From NCBI GenBank assembly GCA_045648425.1, contig JAZRNV010000145.1:1-20095 (forward strand): a stretch of 20,095 nucleotides of DNA. Direction: 5' to 3'. Shown here piece by piece: positions 1 through 7,517 of this stretch. Source of the DNA: RGIG2206 sp045648425. Lineage in GTDB: Bacteria > Bacillota > Clostridia > Oscillospirales > Acutalibacteraceae. The first letter of the stretch is position 1. Each line of letters opens with the position of its first letter. The notes under the pieces are model-generated. The model ran no database searches, had not been told where the DNA came from, and was given only the letters and a program-made list of their open reading frames with translations. Made by a program: the position numbers and the translations under genes.

Positions 1-1779
1 GGATACCTTAACACCGTACTGAGAGTAATCGTTGATAACGTCATCGATCAGCTTCCAGTTATACTGACCTTCTTTGGGCTCAAGATAGCTCCAGGCCAGG
101 CGCAGGTAGATGTGGTCAAGGCAAGGAATCATCTCAACGGCATCCTTCGCAGCAAGGCCAACACCGTAACCGGGGATACCGTTATCGAAATAGTGAATAT
201 ACCAGCCCTTGTCGGGGTTGTTAAGGGCGGTTGCCGAATCGGCCATTGAAGCAAGATCGTAGGTGATAGCAACACCATTCTTGTTAACAAAGGTAAAGCC
301 CTTGTTGATTGCATAGCTTTCCACGTGGCTGCCTTTGGTGGCGACAAACTCAAGGTTTTCGTTGCAGCCGGCGAATGAATCGGAAGCAATCTTTGATTCG
401 TTGCCGTTAGAGGAGCCCCACATCATACCGTCGTTTTCAAAAATGATGCTCTCAAGAGCGGTGCAGCCGTAGAATGCACGAGTACGGATGCGACACATAT
501 TATCAGTGAAATCGAAGGTGGTGAGAGAGGTGCAGTTCTCGAAGGTTCTGGGCTGGAGCATTGATACGCCCTCGGTGAAGTCAACTTCTGCCAAGTTAGC
601 GCAGTTCATAAACACCTCGTAGCCCATCTTCTTAACGGTATCGGGCACAACCACAGAGGTAAGTCCGCTACCCTTAAAGGCGCGGTTTTCAATGCTGGTT
701 ACTGTGGCGGGAATGGTTACCTGCTTAAGAGCGGTGCAGCCGTAGAAGGTGAGCGCGCCAAGATTGGTAAGGCCTTCGTTAAGCACTAACTTTTCCATCT
801 TGTTGCACAGATAGAAGCACTCGTAACCAAGGGTTTCAACACTTTTGCCAAACTTAACAGAGGTAATTCTGTTGTGGCCCTTAAAGGCGCGGTTGCCAAT
901 ATGGGTGATGTCGTCGCCTATAACAACCTTGGTGATTTTGGTGCGGTACTCGGCACTCCAAGGAGCAATGTTGCCTACGTTGACGTAGTTGTCCATCTTG
1001 CCCTCGCCGTAGATATAAAGGGTGCCGGTCTTTTCACTAAAGCCCCACTTGGCATTTTCACCGCAAGAGCCGCCGGGCAGAGTGGAGGGGTCGGGCTCAG
1101 TTGCAAGGCTAATGTAAGAGTAGGTGGCATAGAAGCCACGGCCGTTGTTGTGGTAAAGAGAAATAGAGGAATTGGTAAGCTTTACAAGATCGGTGGTATC
1201 GGTATAGGTAATGTTGAATACCTGAACACCGTCGTGATACTTGGCATAGGCGATAACTTTGGTGTCGGGATCATAGCTGACGGTGTATTTCACGGTAGCG
1301 TTCTTTTCGGTGTTGCTCAGCCATTCGGATATAGTAGCACCGCTGGTAGAGTTGACAAGGCGGTCGCCTTGGGCCTTTTTTGAGCTGCCGATAATGATGG
1401 TAGGTCTTGTGTATTGGTCCATTGCAACTACGATGTTGCCAACCTTAACACCAACGTAATAAGTGCCGTTATAAATGGTGCTGAAAGATTCTCTGCCCTT
1501 AGCGGAATAGCTAAGCTCAAAACCGTCGGACAAATCAAAGGTGTCCTTATAAGTGACGGTGGCATAGGTTTGATTGTCGGCTTCAGACAATCTCAGGTTG
1601 CCGTCTGAGAGGGTGGGAGTGTTGTTTTTGCTCGTCCAATCAGACAGCACAAAGTTGCCGCTGTAAGAAAAAACTTCTTCAACGGTTTCACTTGCTGCAA
1701 AGGATACAACGGGCAAGCCAACTATAAGCAACGCAACCGTGGTAACAAATGCAAGAATTTTGCGTGTAATTTTTTTCAT
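1..1779 (-). CDS. Secreted BspA-type leucine-rich-repeat protein with a TIM-barrel-like C-terminal part (3' end outside window)
   Basis: The reading frame is open from ATG at 1779 to the window edge (593 codons) with no stop, so only the N-terminal part is visible. AAAGGAG lies about 8 bases upstream of the ATG. Residues 1-27 form a signal peptide (KK, hydrophobic core, VSFA|AS), so the product is exported. Residues about 35-230 are rich in beta-type sequence, with phrases such as YYVGVKVGN and GFYATYSYISLATEP resembling a lectin-like sandwich; no family is certain. Residues about 237-490 carry BspA/LRR_5 repeats (AFKGHNRITSV, TFYGCTALKQV, TFENCTSLTTF, AFYGCTALESI). From about 520 a different domain begins: NNPDKGWYIHYFDNG, then IYLRLAWSYLEPKEGQYNW, which resembles the start of a clan GH-A (beta/alpha)8 glycoside hydrolase. 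A role in binding or cleaving extracellular glycan is inferred; the catalytic residues lie beyond the window. Confidence 0.85.
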   Translation of the reverse strand, partial: MKKITRKILAFVTTVALLIVGLPVVSFAASETVEEVFSYSGNFVLSDWTSKNNTPTLSDGNLRLSEADNQTYATVTYKDTFDLSDGFELSYSAKGRESFSTIYNGTYYVGVKVGNIVVAMDQYTRPTIIIGSSKKAQGDRLVNSTSGATISEWLSNTEKNATVKYTVSYDPDTKVIAYAKYHDGVQVFNITYTDTTDLVKLTNSSISLYHNNGRGFYATYSYISLATEPDPSTLPGGSCGENAKWGFSEKTGTLYIYGEGKMDNYVNVGNIAPWSAEYRTKITKVVIGDDITHIGNRAFKGHNRITSVKFGKSVETLGYECFYLCNKMEKLVLNEGLTNLGALTFYGCTALKQVTIPATVTSIENRAFKGSGLTSVVVPDTVKKMGYEVFMNCANLAEVDFTEGVSMLQPRTFENCTSLTTFDFTDNMCRIRTRAFYGCTALESIIFENDGMMWGSSNGNESKIASDSFAGCNENLEFVATKGSHVESYAINKGFTFVNKNGVAITYDLASMADSATALNNPDKGWYIHYFDNGIPGYGVGLAAKDAVEMIPCLDHIYLRLAWSYLEPKEGQYNWKLIDDVINDYSQYGVKVS

Positions 1780-1861
1780 AACCAATTCTCCTTTTAACTT
1801 TTCGGCAAAAAGCCAAAAGCAGCATACAGACGTCACATCCGTATACCGCCTTATTGGTGTT

Positions 1862-1890
1862 ATTATACAGCAAATCCTTGCCATTGTCAA
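1862..1890 (-). promoter_or_regulatory. Sigma-A promoter for the BspA-type gene
   Basis: On the minus strand, TTGACA (1885-1890) and TATAAT (1862-1867) are separated by exactly 17 bp, a full consensus match to both hexamers. The predicted start, near 1855, leaves a leader of about 75 bases before the ATG at 1779. The promoter lies between this gene and the stop of the upstream spoIID-like gene, so the LRR gene appears to be its own transcription unit. Confidence 0.85.
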
Positions 1891-1937
1891 CTTTTTATAT
1901 AAAGAATGCAACAAAAAGCATAGCTCTTCAGCATCTT

Positions 1938-2900
1938 TTATATTTTAGTCATCTTACAATCGGTGTAATAATGGCTTAAAATCTCGATAAAGGTACTGCC
2001 TGTCCGTGCAAGATAGCAAGCGCCGTACTGACTCATTCCTACGCCGTGCCCCCACCCTTTCACGTTAAAGGTAAACATTCCGTCGGCATAGGTGGCCTCA
2101 AAGCAGGCACTTCTCAGCTCCAAAAGTATGCGCAGCTGCTCTCCCGTTATTGAGGTGCCGCACATATTTGCCGATATTACGGTGCCCGAGGATGAGCAAT
2201 CTATATCGGCAATCCAATTTTTCGGATCACCTGTCAAAGTCACCTTTGAGCTTAGCTTTTCTTTCAGCTCCTCTTGGGTGAATTTTCTTACCGACAGATA
2301 ATCGGGAGACAGCAAATCACCTATGCTTTCTACCGGCTGCAAATAGGAATAATCCTTGCCCCACACCGTTTTGGACGACTCAGTTCGTCCACCCGATAAA
2401 GCGTGATAGGCGGCAAAGATAGGGGCTCCCTTCTCATCGGTAAGCAGGTATCCTGCCGACTGTCTGACGGCCTCCTCAACCGTCTTTATCTTTTTGTCAT
2501 AGCTTTTGCCCCATTTTTTCTTCAGCTGTGAGCGACTCAGATATTTTTGGTCGGTATTGGGGCTGTCGGTAAGGTCATATTCCTTGCCCTTGTTTTTCAG
2601 CTTGCGGTATCGGGCAAAGGTGTAACCTGCCACCGATTGGGCCTTCAAGGCCTCTACGGGAGCGTCAGGACCCATTTCGGCCGACACCACCCCCACCACA
2701 TAGTCAAAGGAGCTCACCTTTTCCACCTTTTTTGAAGCGGTAATATAAACCCTAAACTCCTCGCCGCCGGGATAGCTCCCCTTCAAATCTCCCGAGGGCT
2801 CCTCGGGGCTTGCGGGAGGAATGGCTGACAAAGGCACCGCCACCATCACCACAAGCATAACAAGCAGCATTATTCCGTATATTTTTTTAGTGCTCCGCAT
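1938..2900 (-). CDS. spoIID: SpoIID/LytB-type protein (stage II sporulation protein D-like lytic transglycosylase)
   Basis: 320 residues from ATG at 2900. A GTG 30 bases earlier is also in frame, but AAAGGAG sits between the two and serves the ATG. Residues about 7-27 form one membrane segment or uncleaved signal (IYGIMLLVMLVVMVAVPLS), placing the rest outside the membrane. The SpoIID domain shows its hallmarks: VVSAEMGPDAPVEALKAQ with the conserved Glu (E75), the central SGGRTESSKTVWG and YLQPVES, and the C-terminal GWGHGVGMSQYG (282-293) followed by EILSHYYTDC. In Bacillus, SpoIID cleaves denuded peptidoglycan glycan strands during engulfment. The length (320 against roughly 340) fits. The usual spoIIQ or spoIIIA neighbours are absent, so a paralogue with a vegetative cell-wall role is possible. 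Confidence 0.85.
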   Translation of the reverse strand: MRSTKKIYGIMLLVMLVVMVAVPLSAIPPASPEEPSGDLKGSYPGGEEFRVYITASKKVEKVSSFDYVVGVVSAEMGPDAPVEALKAQSVAGYTFARYRKLKNKGKEYDLTDSPNTDQKYLSRSQLKKKWGKSYDKKIKTVEEAVRQSAGYLLTDEKGAPIFAAYHALSGGRTESSKTVWGKDYSYLQPVESIGDLLSPDYLSVRKFTQEELKEKLSSKVTLTGDPKNWIADIDCSSSGTVISANMCGTSITGEQLRILLELRSACFEATYADGMFTFNVKGWGHGVGMSQYGACYLARTGSTFIEILSHYYTDCKMTKI

Positions 2901-2946
2901 ACCTCTTTCAAGCTCCTTTCTCGCAAGCACAACCCTGCTTTTGCCC

Positions 2947-2975
2947 TTGACTTTATTAGCGTGTTATGCTAAAAT
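2947..2975 (+). promoter_or_regulatory. Sigma-A promoter for the citrate synthase operon
   Basis: TTGACT (2947-2952), a 17-bp spacer and TAAAAT (2970-2975), preceded by TGC, giving an extended -10. The predicted start is near 2982, about 50 bases before the citrate synthase ATG. The 12 bases TTATGCTAAAAT are identical in the glycosyltransferase promoter at 10198-10226. Confidence 0.8.
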
Positions 2976-3032
2976 TAACTATTCATTATACATATTTTTC
3001 AAAATCATTGTAAGGGAAAGGAGAAATTGCAA

Positions 3033-4382
3033 ATGATTCCCTTTGATACCTTGTCTAATTTATGCGAGGAATTTAGAAAAAATAACCACATAGTACCTGA
3101 GCATTATGAAAAATACCACGTCAAGCGCGGCCTTCGAAACGAAGACGGCACAGGCGTTATGGCCGGTCTGACCAGCATCTGTAACGTTCGCGGATATGTT
3201 ATTGACGACGGTGAGCGCAAGCCCATCCCCGGTGAGCTTAACTACCGCGGCATAAACGTTGAAGAGATTGTTTCCGGCTGCGACCGCGACGACCGCTTCG
3301 GCTTTGAAGAGGTCACCTGGCTGCTTCTTTTCGGCGACCTTCCCACCAAAGAAAAGCTGGATTGGTTCCGCGGTGTTTTGGCCGACGTAAGAGACTTGCC
3401 TCAATATTTTGCTGAGGATATGATTATCAAGGCCCCCTCTAAGAATATAATGAACAAGCTTTCTCGTTCAATTCTTGCTCTTTATTCTTACGATCCCGAC
3501 CCCGACAACACCAGTCTTGAAAATGTGCTTCGTCAGTGCATCGGTCTTATAGCCAAGCTGCCCATCATTATGAGCTATGCCTACCAGGTTAAGCGCCGCT
3601 ATTACGACGGCAAGAGTATGTTCTTCCATCCCATTGACCCCAACCATTCAACAGCCGAGTGCATACTTTCATCCATCCGTCCCGACCGCGCATTTTCTCA
3701 TAAAGAGGCCATCTTGCTTGACCGTTGTTTGATGCTTCATGCCGACCACGGCGGCGGTAACAACTCAACCTTCACCACCCGTGTGCTTTCTTCCTCCGGC
3801 ACCGATACCTACGGCACCCTTTCTGCAGCGGTCAGCTCTCTTAAGGGACCCAAGCACGGCGGCGCCAACATCAAGGTTATGGAAATGGTGCACGACATCA
3901 CCGCTCATGTTTCTAACATTTGTGACGAAGGTCAGGTAAGAGATTACCTTGTAAAGATTATTAAAAAAGAGGCCAACGACCACTCAGGCCTTATTTACGG
4001 AATGGGTCACGCCATCTACACCGTCAGCGACCCCCGTGCCGTTCTTATTAAAAAAATGGCCGCTGAGCTGAGTGAGGAGTATGGCCTGCAGCACGAGTTC
4101 AAGCTGCTCAACATAATTGAGCAGGCCACCCCCGAGCTTATGGCCGAGGTTAAGGGCGTCAGCAAAACCATGTGCGCCAACGTCGACCTCTATTCGGGTC
4201 TGGTATATAACGCCTTGGGCGTTCCCGAAGATTTGCTCACACCTATTTTTGCCACCGCACGTATTTCGGGCTGGTGCGCTCACCGTCTTGAAGAAATCAC
4301 CACAGGCGGCAGAATTATGCGCCCCGCATACAAATCGGTTTGGAAAAATCAGCCCTATTTAAATATGGAAGACCGCAAATAA
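3033..4382 (+). CDS. gltA: Citrate synthase
   Basis: 449 residues. ATG at 3033 is preferred to the in-frame TTG at 3027 because AAAGGAG (3017-3023) is 9 bases from the ATG but only 3 from the TTG. The enzyme condenses oxaloacetate with acetyl-CoA to citrate in the cytoplasm. Family motifs are clear: HADHGGGNNST (His 236/239), the CoA/active-site block GPKHGGAN (His 275), GMGHAIYTVSDPRA (His 326), the catalytic-Asp region NVDLYSG (Asp 385) and the C-terminal ISGWCAHRLEE. The length and the GGGNN variant match the si-type citrate synthases common in Clostridia. No aconitase or isocitrate dehydrogenase gene is adjacent; in fermentative anaerobes the usual role is glutamate synthesis through a partial TCA path. 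It is first in an apparent three-gene operon ending at 6211. Confidence 0.96.
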   Translation: MIPFDTLSNLCEEFRKNNHIVPEHYEKYHVKRGLRNEDGTGVMAGLTSICNVRGYVIDDGERKPIPGELNYRGINVEEIVSGCDRDDRFGFEEVTWLLLFGDLPTKEKLDWFRGVLADVRDLPQYFAEDMIIKAPSKNIMNKLSRSILALYSYDPDPDNTSLENVLRQCIGLIAKLPIIMSYAYQVKRRYYDGKSMFFHPIDPNHSTAECILSSIRPDRAFSHKEAILLDRCLMLHADHGGGNNSTFTTRVLSSSGTDTYGTLSAAVSSLKGPKHGGANIKVMEMVHDITAHVSNICDEGQVRDYLVKIIKKEANDHSGLIYGMGHAIYTVSDPRAVLIKKMAAELSEEYGLQHEFKLLNIIEQATPELMAEVKGVSKTMCANVDLYSGLVYNALGVPEDLLTPIFATARISGWCAHRLEEITTGGRIMRPAYKSVWKNQPYLNMEDRK

Positions 4383-4405
4383 ATTCGTTTTCGGAGTGAC
4401 AGCTA

Positions 4406-5242
4406 ATGAAACGCTCTCTTATATTTACGCTATTTTTTCTCTCTGCCCCAATTTTGCTGGCGGCAAGAGTGTTGCAGCAATTTTATATGCTTGACCCCGT
4501 AACCGGCTTTTATAAGGATGATTTCGGCTACGTAGGCAACATCATCAGCGTGGTGTGCCTGTTGCTCATCCCTGCCTTGGCGCTGATGGTGTGGCTGTCT
4601 CGCCCCGGTGAGGTTATGCCCAACAGCAAAAGCAAAGCTTTGGGCGGTGCAGCACTTGCGGCAGCTCTTTGCCTTGCGGTTTCGGGAATTACCAACATCA
4701 TAGGTGCCACCCACGCAGGTCACTACGTTTTGGCTTTTATGTCCGTTGCCACCGCAGCCGTTATGATTCTTCAAAGCATCTCTTGCTTTACAGACGGCAA
4801 GTTTAACGGTGGTTTGTCCATTATCAGCATTTTGTACGGATTGGCTCGCCTTATTATCACGTTTATGGGCTATACCGGCGAGGTTACCGTAACCGATACA
4901 GTTTTTGACATTGCCACCATGTGCCTGCTGTTACTCTTCCTTTACTCAAGCGGCAAAATCATGTCGGGCGTTTCAGGCAGTCGCACCTCTGTTGTTTATT
5001 TCGCCTGCGGCCTTTCTTCCGCATTTTTCTGCTTAGACAGCGTATTGGCTCCTGCCCTAACCAAACTGATGGGGCCCGAATTTTCCATTCACGGCAACCA
5101 TTTTGACTTGGCTTATGTTGGATTTGCAGTCTACATTGTGGTTATGCTATATGTAACAAAAGGTGTCACGGCAGCAGAAACAGAAGCAGCTCCCCTTTGC
5201 GATGAGGATGAGCCCTGCCCCTCTGACGACAACCAAGCTTAA
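4406..5242 (+). CDS. Polytopic membrane protein of unknown function
   Basis: 278 residues with about seven or eight hydrophobic segments (roughly 4-21, 43-64, 80-100, 105-124, 136-155, 166-182, 196-216, 234-251). A hydrophilic acidic tail follows (about 252-278) with two cysteines (CDEDEPC). The start is supported by GGAG at 4393-4396. It begins 23 bases after citrate synthase and ends 15 bases before the family 2 glycosyltransferase, on the same strand with no terminator between, so co-transcription is likely. I recognise no domain or catalytic motif. It lacks the charged or conserved features expected of a transporter, flippase or sensor. Given the next gene, a link to polyprenyl-linked sugar handling can be guessed, but nothing in the sequence proves it. 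Confidence 0.75.
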   Translation: MKRSLIFTLFFLSAPILLAARVLQQFYMLDPVTGFYKDDFGYVGNIISVVCLLLIPALALMVWLSRPGEVMPNSKSKALGGAALAAALCLAVSGITNIIGATHAGHYVLAFMSVATAAVMILQSISCFTDGKFNGGLSIISILYGLARLIITFMGYTGEVTVTDTVFDIATMCLLLLFLYSSGKIMSGVSGSRTSVVYFACGLSSAFFCLDSVLAPALTKLMGPEFSIHGNHFDLAYVGFAVYIVVMLYVTKGVTAAETEAAPLCDEDEPCPSDDNQA

Positions 5243-5257
5243 TTAGGATTTGATATT

Positions 5258-6211
5258 ATGAACAGACTTTTGATTGTTGTGCCTTGCTTTAATGAGCAAG
5301 AGGTTTTGCCCATCACCATACCCCGACTGACCGAAGTCGTCAAGGGTATGATTTCTCGCGGCAAAATTTCGGCAGACAGCGGCATTTTGTTTGTCAATGA
5401 CGGCAGCCGCGACAACACCTGGCAAATCATCGAGCAAGCCCACAAGCAAAACAAATATGTCTACGGTCTGTCTTTGGCCGCCAACGCAGGCCATCAAAAC
5501 GCCCTGCTTGCAGGTCTTAAGGTGGCCGCCAAGCTGAGCGATATGTCAGTATCGGTGGATGCCGACCTGCAAGACGATGTTGACGCCATCGAAAAGATGG
5601 TTGACTGCTATATTAACGGAGCAGACGTTGTTTACGGCGTAAGAAGTGAGCGCAAAAGCGATTCCTTCTTTAAACGCAAAACGGCACAGGGCTTTTACAA
5701 AACTATGTCTGCCATGGGTGCAAAAACCGTTTATAACCACGCCGATTTTCGTCTTTTGTCCAAGCGGGCTATGGAGCATCTTATGGAATACAAAGAGCGC
5801 AATATGTTTTTGCGCGGCATCGTTCCTCTGATGGGCTTCAAAAGCGAGACGGTCACCTACTCCCGCGGCAAACGGGCAGCAGGCAAAAGCAAATACCCTT
5901 TAAAAAAGATGATATCCTTCGCCTGGGAGGGCATTACCTCATTTTCCATCAAGCCCATCACCCTTATATCCCTTTTAGGCGTGTTCATCATTTTGTGCTC
6001 TCTCATCGCCTTCATTTATATATTGGTATCTTACCTTTGCGGCAGCGCCTCTCCGGGCTGGGCATCATTGATGGCATCGGTATGGTTTTTGGGCGGCGTT
6101 CAGCTCTTTTCAATCGGTATCGTCGGCCAGTATGTAGGCAAGACTTATATTGAAAGCAAGGAAAGGCCCCGATACGTGGTGGACAAGTTTTTAAAACAGG
6201 ATAAAGAATAA
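5258..6211 (+). CDS. Family 2 glycosyltransferase, polyprenyl-phosphate sugar transferase type (GtrB/CsbB/YkcC-like)
   Basis: 317 residues with a GT-A domain and two C-terminal membrane helices (about 232-259 and 268-291). Visible motifs are VVPCFNEQEVLP at the N-terminus, VNDGSRDNTW (Asp 48), the metal/nucleotide site DADLQDD (101-107) and, near the C-terminus, GQYVGKTYIESKERPRYVVD, the signature of the GtrB/CsbB/DPM1-like group. Such enzymes move a hexose from a nucleotide sugar to undecaprenyl phosphate at the inner membrane face, supplying periplasmic or wall glycosylation. A weak AGGA precedes the ATG, so translation may be coupled to the upstream membrane protein. A bidirectional terminator follows three bases after the stop, making this the last gene of the citrate synthase operon. 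The sugar and final acceptor cannot be read from sequence. Confidence 0.9.
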   Translation: MNRLLIVVPCFNEQEVLPITIPRLTEVVKGMISRGKISADSGILFVNDGSRDNTWQIIEQAHKQNKYVYGLSLAANAGHQNALLAGLKVAAKLSDMSVSVDADLQDDVDAIEKMVDCYINGADVVYGVRSERKSDSFFKRKTAQGFYKTMSAMGAKTVYNHADFRLLSKRAMEHLMEYKERNMFLRGIVPLMGFKSETVTYSRGKRAAGKSKYPLKKMISFAWEGITSFSIKPITLISLLGVFIILCSLIAFIYILVSYLCGSASPGWASLMASVWFLGGVQLFSIGIVGQYVGKTYIESKERPRYVVDKFLKQDKE

Positions 6212-6213
6212 GT

Positions 6214-6254
6214 AAAATCCCCATTACTGAAAACTTCGGCAATGGGGATTTTTT
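6214..6254 (+). terminator. Intrinsic terminator of the gltA operon
   Basis: A 12-bp perfect stem (6214-6225 with 6241-6252: AAAATCCCCATT against AATGGGGATTTT) is followed by T residues. The loop holds a further 5-bp stem (CTGAA/TTCGG, one wobble). The A-rich left side means it may also work for the convergent small gene at 6272-6520. Confidence 0.88.
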
Positions 6255-6271
6255 ACATGCTTATATTTTTA

Positions 6272-6520
6272 TCAAAAATGCACCGCCTTACCCTGCTCAT
6301 CTAAATAATATAGATGAACGGTATGATCCCTATTCCAATTACAATTTTTATCATAAAAATCGCAATACCCTTTGGAATCAACAAAACATTTTACTGCTTT
6401 TGATAACAAACCCCATGTTTTAACTTCACACAGTGCAGATGTTCTGTCAAGTGGATCTTGCGTGTATCTGGTTCCTTCAAAGGTTGAAAAAACCGACGCA
6501 AAAACATAATACTTGCTCAT
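6272..6520 (-). CDS. Hypothetical 82-residue protein, AT-rich gene
   Basis: A small soluble protein starting MSKYYVFASVFSTFEGTRY. The start is well supported: AAAGGAG lies 10 bases before the ATG. It has four cysteines (31, 45, 53, 60), several aromatic residues and a charged C-terminal half (NWNRDHTVHLYYLDEQG), with no signal peptide or membrane segment. No known domain is recognised. The cysteines are not in CxxC pairs, so a zinc site is not indicated. The gene is visibly more AT-rich than the flanking operons and lies beside another AT-rich gene of opposite orientation. A 9-bp inverted repeat (6539-6562) sits just upstream of its ribosome binding site. It could be an accessory gene acquired by transfer. 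Confidence 0.65.
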   Translation of the reverse strand: MSKYYVFASVFSTFEGTRYTQDPLDRTSALCEVKTWGLLSKAVKCFVDSKGYCDFYDKNCNWNRDHTVHLYYLDEQGKAVHF

Positions 6521-6538
6521 TGGTAATTAACTCCTTTC

Positions 6539-6562
6539 TTATATGATAACTTCATCATATAA
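6539..6562. repeat. Inverted repeat, operator or leader hairpin candidate
   Basis: Perfect 9-bp arms, TTATATGAT and ATCATATAA, flank the 6-base spacer AACTTC. It lies directly upstream of the Shine-Dalgarno of the 82-residue gene (read on the minus strand), in a divergent intergenic region. Its position fits an operator or a leader hairpin; no T-run follows in either direction, so it is not a terminator. Confidence 0.6.
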
Positions 6563-6601
6563 CAATAAGAAAGAATATTTCTAACCCTCAAGTGTTTTAA
6601 A

Positions 6602-6629
6602 TTGATTTTTATAAAAACTATGATATAAT
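6602..6629 (+). promoter_or_regulatory. Promoter of the SHOCT-like membrane protein gene
   Basis: TTGATT (6602-6607), a 16-bp spacer and consensus TATAAT (6624-6629). The predicted start (about 6636) coincides with the first base of the AGGAGG at 6636-6641, so the leader would be only about 14 bases, just long enough to carry the ribosome binding site. Confidence 0.7.
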
Positions 6630-6649
6630 TCTTTTAGGAGGCGATTTAA

Positions 6650-7369
6650 TTGAACAAAAAATTCCCTGTGTTTTCCACAATATCTATATCCATTAGCATT
6701 TTAGCAATAGTTATGTATGGCTTTTTATTTACAGATTTAAAAAAGTTATTTTATATTCCTTGGATCATATTTGGAACTATATCATTTTTCTTCCCCATCC
6801 TGTCAAAATATATGCGCAAGCGCTTTGGTCAAAGCGGCCAAATAATCGAAACAATTGCATTCATTTTAGGTTGGTTTAGTTTCGATTGGATTCTGTATAT
6901 AACCTTAACAAAAAGCAGTTTGCTCAACATAGCTTTTTGCATTCTGCCAGTGACTTTGTATTTTACCCTGTTTAAAAATGTAACGGCAAAAGAACAATGT
7001 TTAGGTAATGATGATTTTGAAAATAAAAAAATGAAACTTCATAACAAATTTTTAGCAGCATTTATTATTATAAGCGCTATCGCTATATTGAGCATACCGA
7101 TGAGCGTAGTCCAAATTACCGCAACTTGGGATGAAGCCATAGAATTATTTTGGATCATTTGGTTTTTTGTCTTAATTCTTTTTGATATTGTTTGTTTGGC
7201 TGTATATATAACGAATATTTGTGTTATGCAATACCGAAAGACAGTCCGTTATAGAGAAAAGTGTTATAAACGCGTAGAAAAAATGAAAAGGCACTTGGAA
7301 AACGGTATTATAACACAAGAAGAATTCGAAAAAAACAAAGCAGATATTATTAAAAATATTCATTTATAA
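6650..7369 (+). CDS. Membrane protein with a C-terminal SHOCT-like domain
   Basis: 239 residues from a TTG start; AGGAGG (6636-6641) is 8 bases upstream, which decides the start. About six hydrophobic segments are visible (roughly 8-28, 35-53, 66-86, 90-108, 133-153, 166-190), with a charged loop at 113-133. After the last helix a basic stretch (YRKTVRYREKCYKRVEKMKR) leads into RHLENGIITQEEFEKNKADII (208-235), which matches the SHOCT pattern of a short helical C-terminal module seen on many membrane proteins, thought to aid oligomerisation. The function of the membrane part is unknown. The gene is AT-rich with A/T-ending codons, unlike the flanking perR and glycosyltransferase genes, and forms a single unit with its own promoter and terminator. 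Confidence 0.8.
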   Translation: MNKKFPVFSTISISISILAIVMYGFLFTDLKKLFYIPWIIFGTISFFFPILSKYMRKRFGQSGQIIETIAFILGWFSFDWILYITLTKSSLLNIAFCILPVTLYFTLFKNVTAKEQCLGNDDFENKKMKLHNKFLAAFIIISAIAILSIPMSVVQITATWDEAIELFWIIWFFVLILFDIVCLAVYITNICVMQYRKTVRYREKCYKRVEKMKRHLENGIITQEEFEKNKADIIKNIHL

Positions 7370-7381
7370 TTGCAATACAAA

Positions 7382-7412
7382 AAAGGATGCTACGGCATCC
7401 TTTCATTTTTTT
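7382..7412 (+). terminator. Intrinsic terminator after the SHOCT-like gene
   Basis: A 9-bp stem AAAGGATGC/GCATCCTTT encloses TACG, a UNCG-type tetraloop closed by C-G. It is followed by CA and seven T residues. Confidence 0.9.
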
Positions 7413-7433
7413 AAAAAAATTTTAAAAAAGCTA

Positions 7434-7462
7434 TTGACAAAGTCGTTTTCATCGGCTATACT
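7434..7462 (+). promoter_or_regulatory. Sigma-A promoter of perR
   Basis: TTGACA (7434-7439), a 17-bp spacer and TATACT (7457-7462). The predicted start, near 7469, falls inside the palindromic box at 7466-7490, so binding there would block initiation. Confidence 0.85.
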
Positions 7463-7465
7463 AAC

Positions 7466-7490
7466 AATAACGATAATGATTATCGTTATT
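7466..7490. promoter_or_regulatory. Fur/PerR-type palindromic operator
   Basis: A perfect 25-bp palindrome with 12-bp arms, AATAACGATAAT and ATTATCGTTATT, around a central G at 7478. It matches the Fur/PerR box pattern (ATAATnATTAT core) and begins four bases after the -10. It is the expected autoregulatory site for the gene starting at 7518. Confidence 0.88.
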
Positions 7491-7517
7491 AAATTACAAG
7501 AAACCGAGGTGATTTCG

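Noticed and set aside
874..1383. Open frame of 169 codons on the plus strand
   Set aside because: It lies antisense to the continuous BspA-type reading frame with its signal peptide and LRR repeats, and has no ribosome binding site; its repetitive composition mirrors the real gene.
7434..7517. Upstream extension of perR by 28 codons
   Set aside because: This stretch is the promoter and operator; the ATG at 7518 has a strong ribosome binding site and gives the usual PerR N-terminus.
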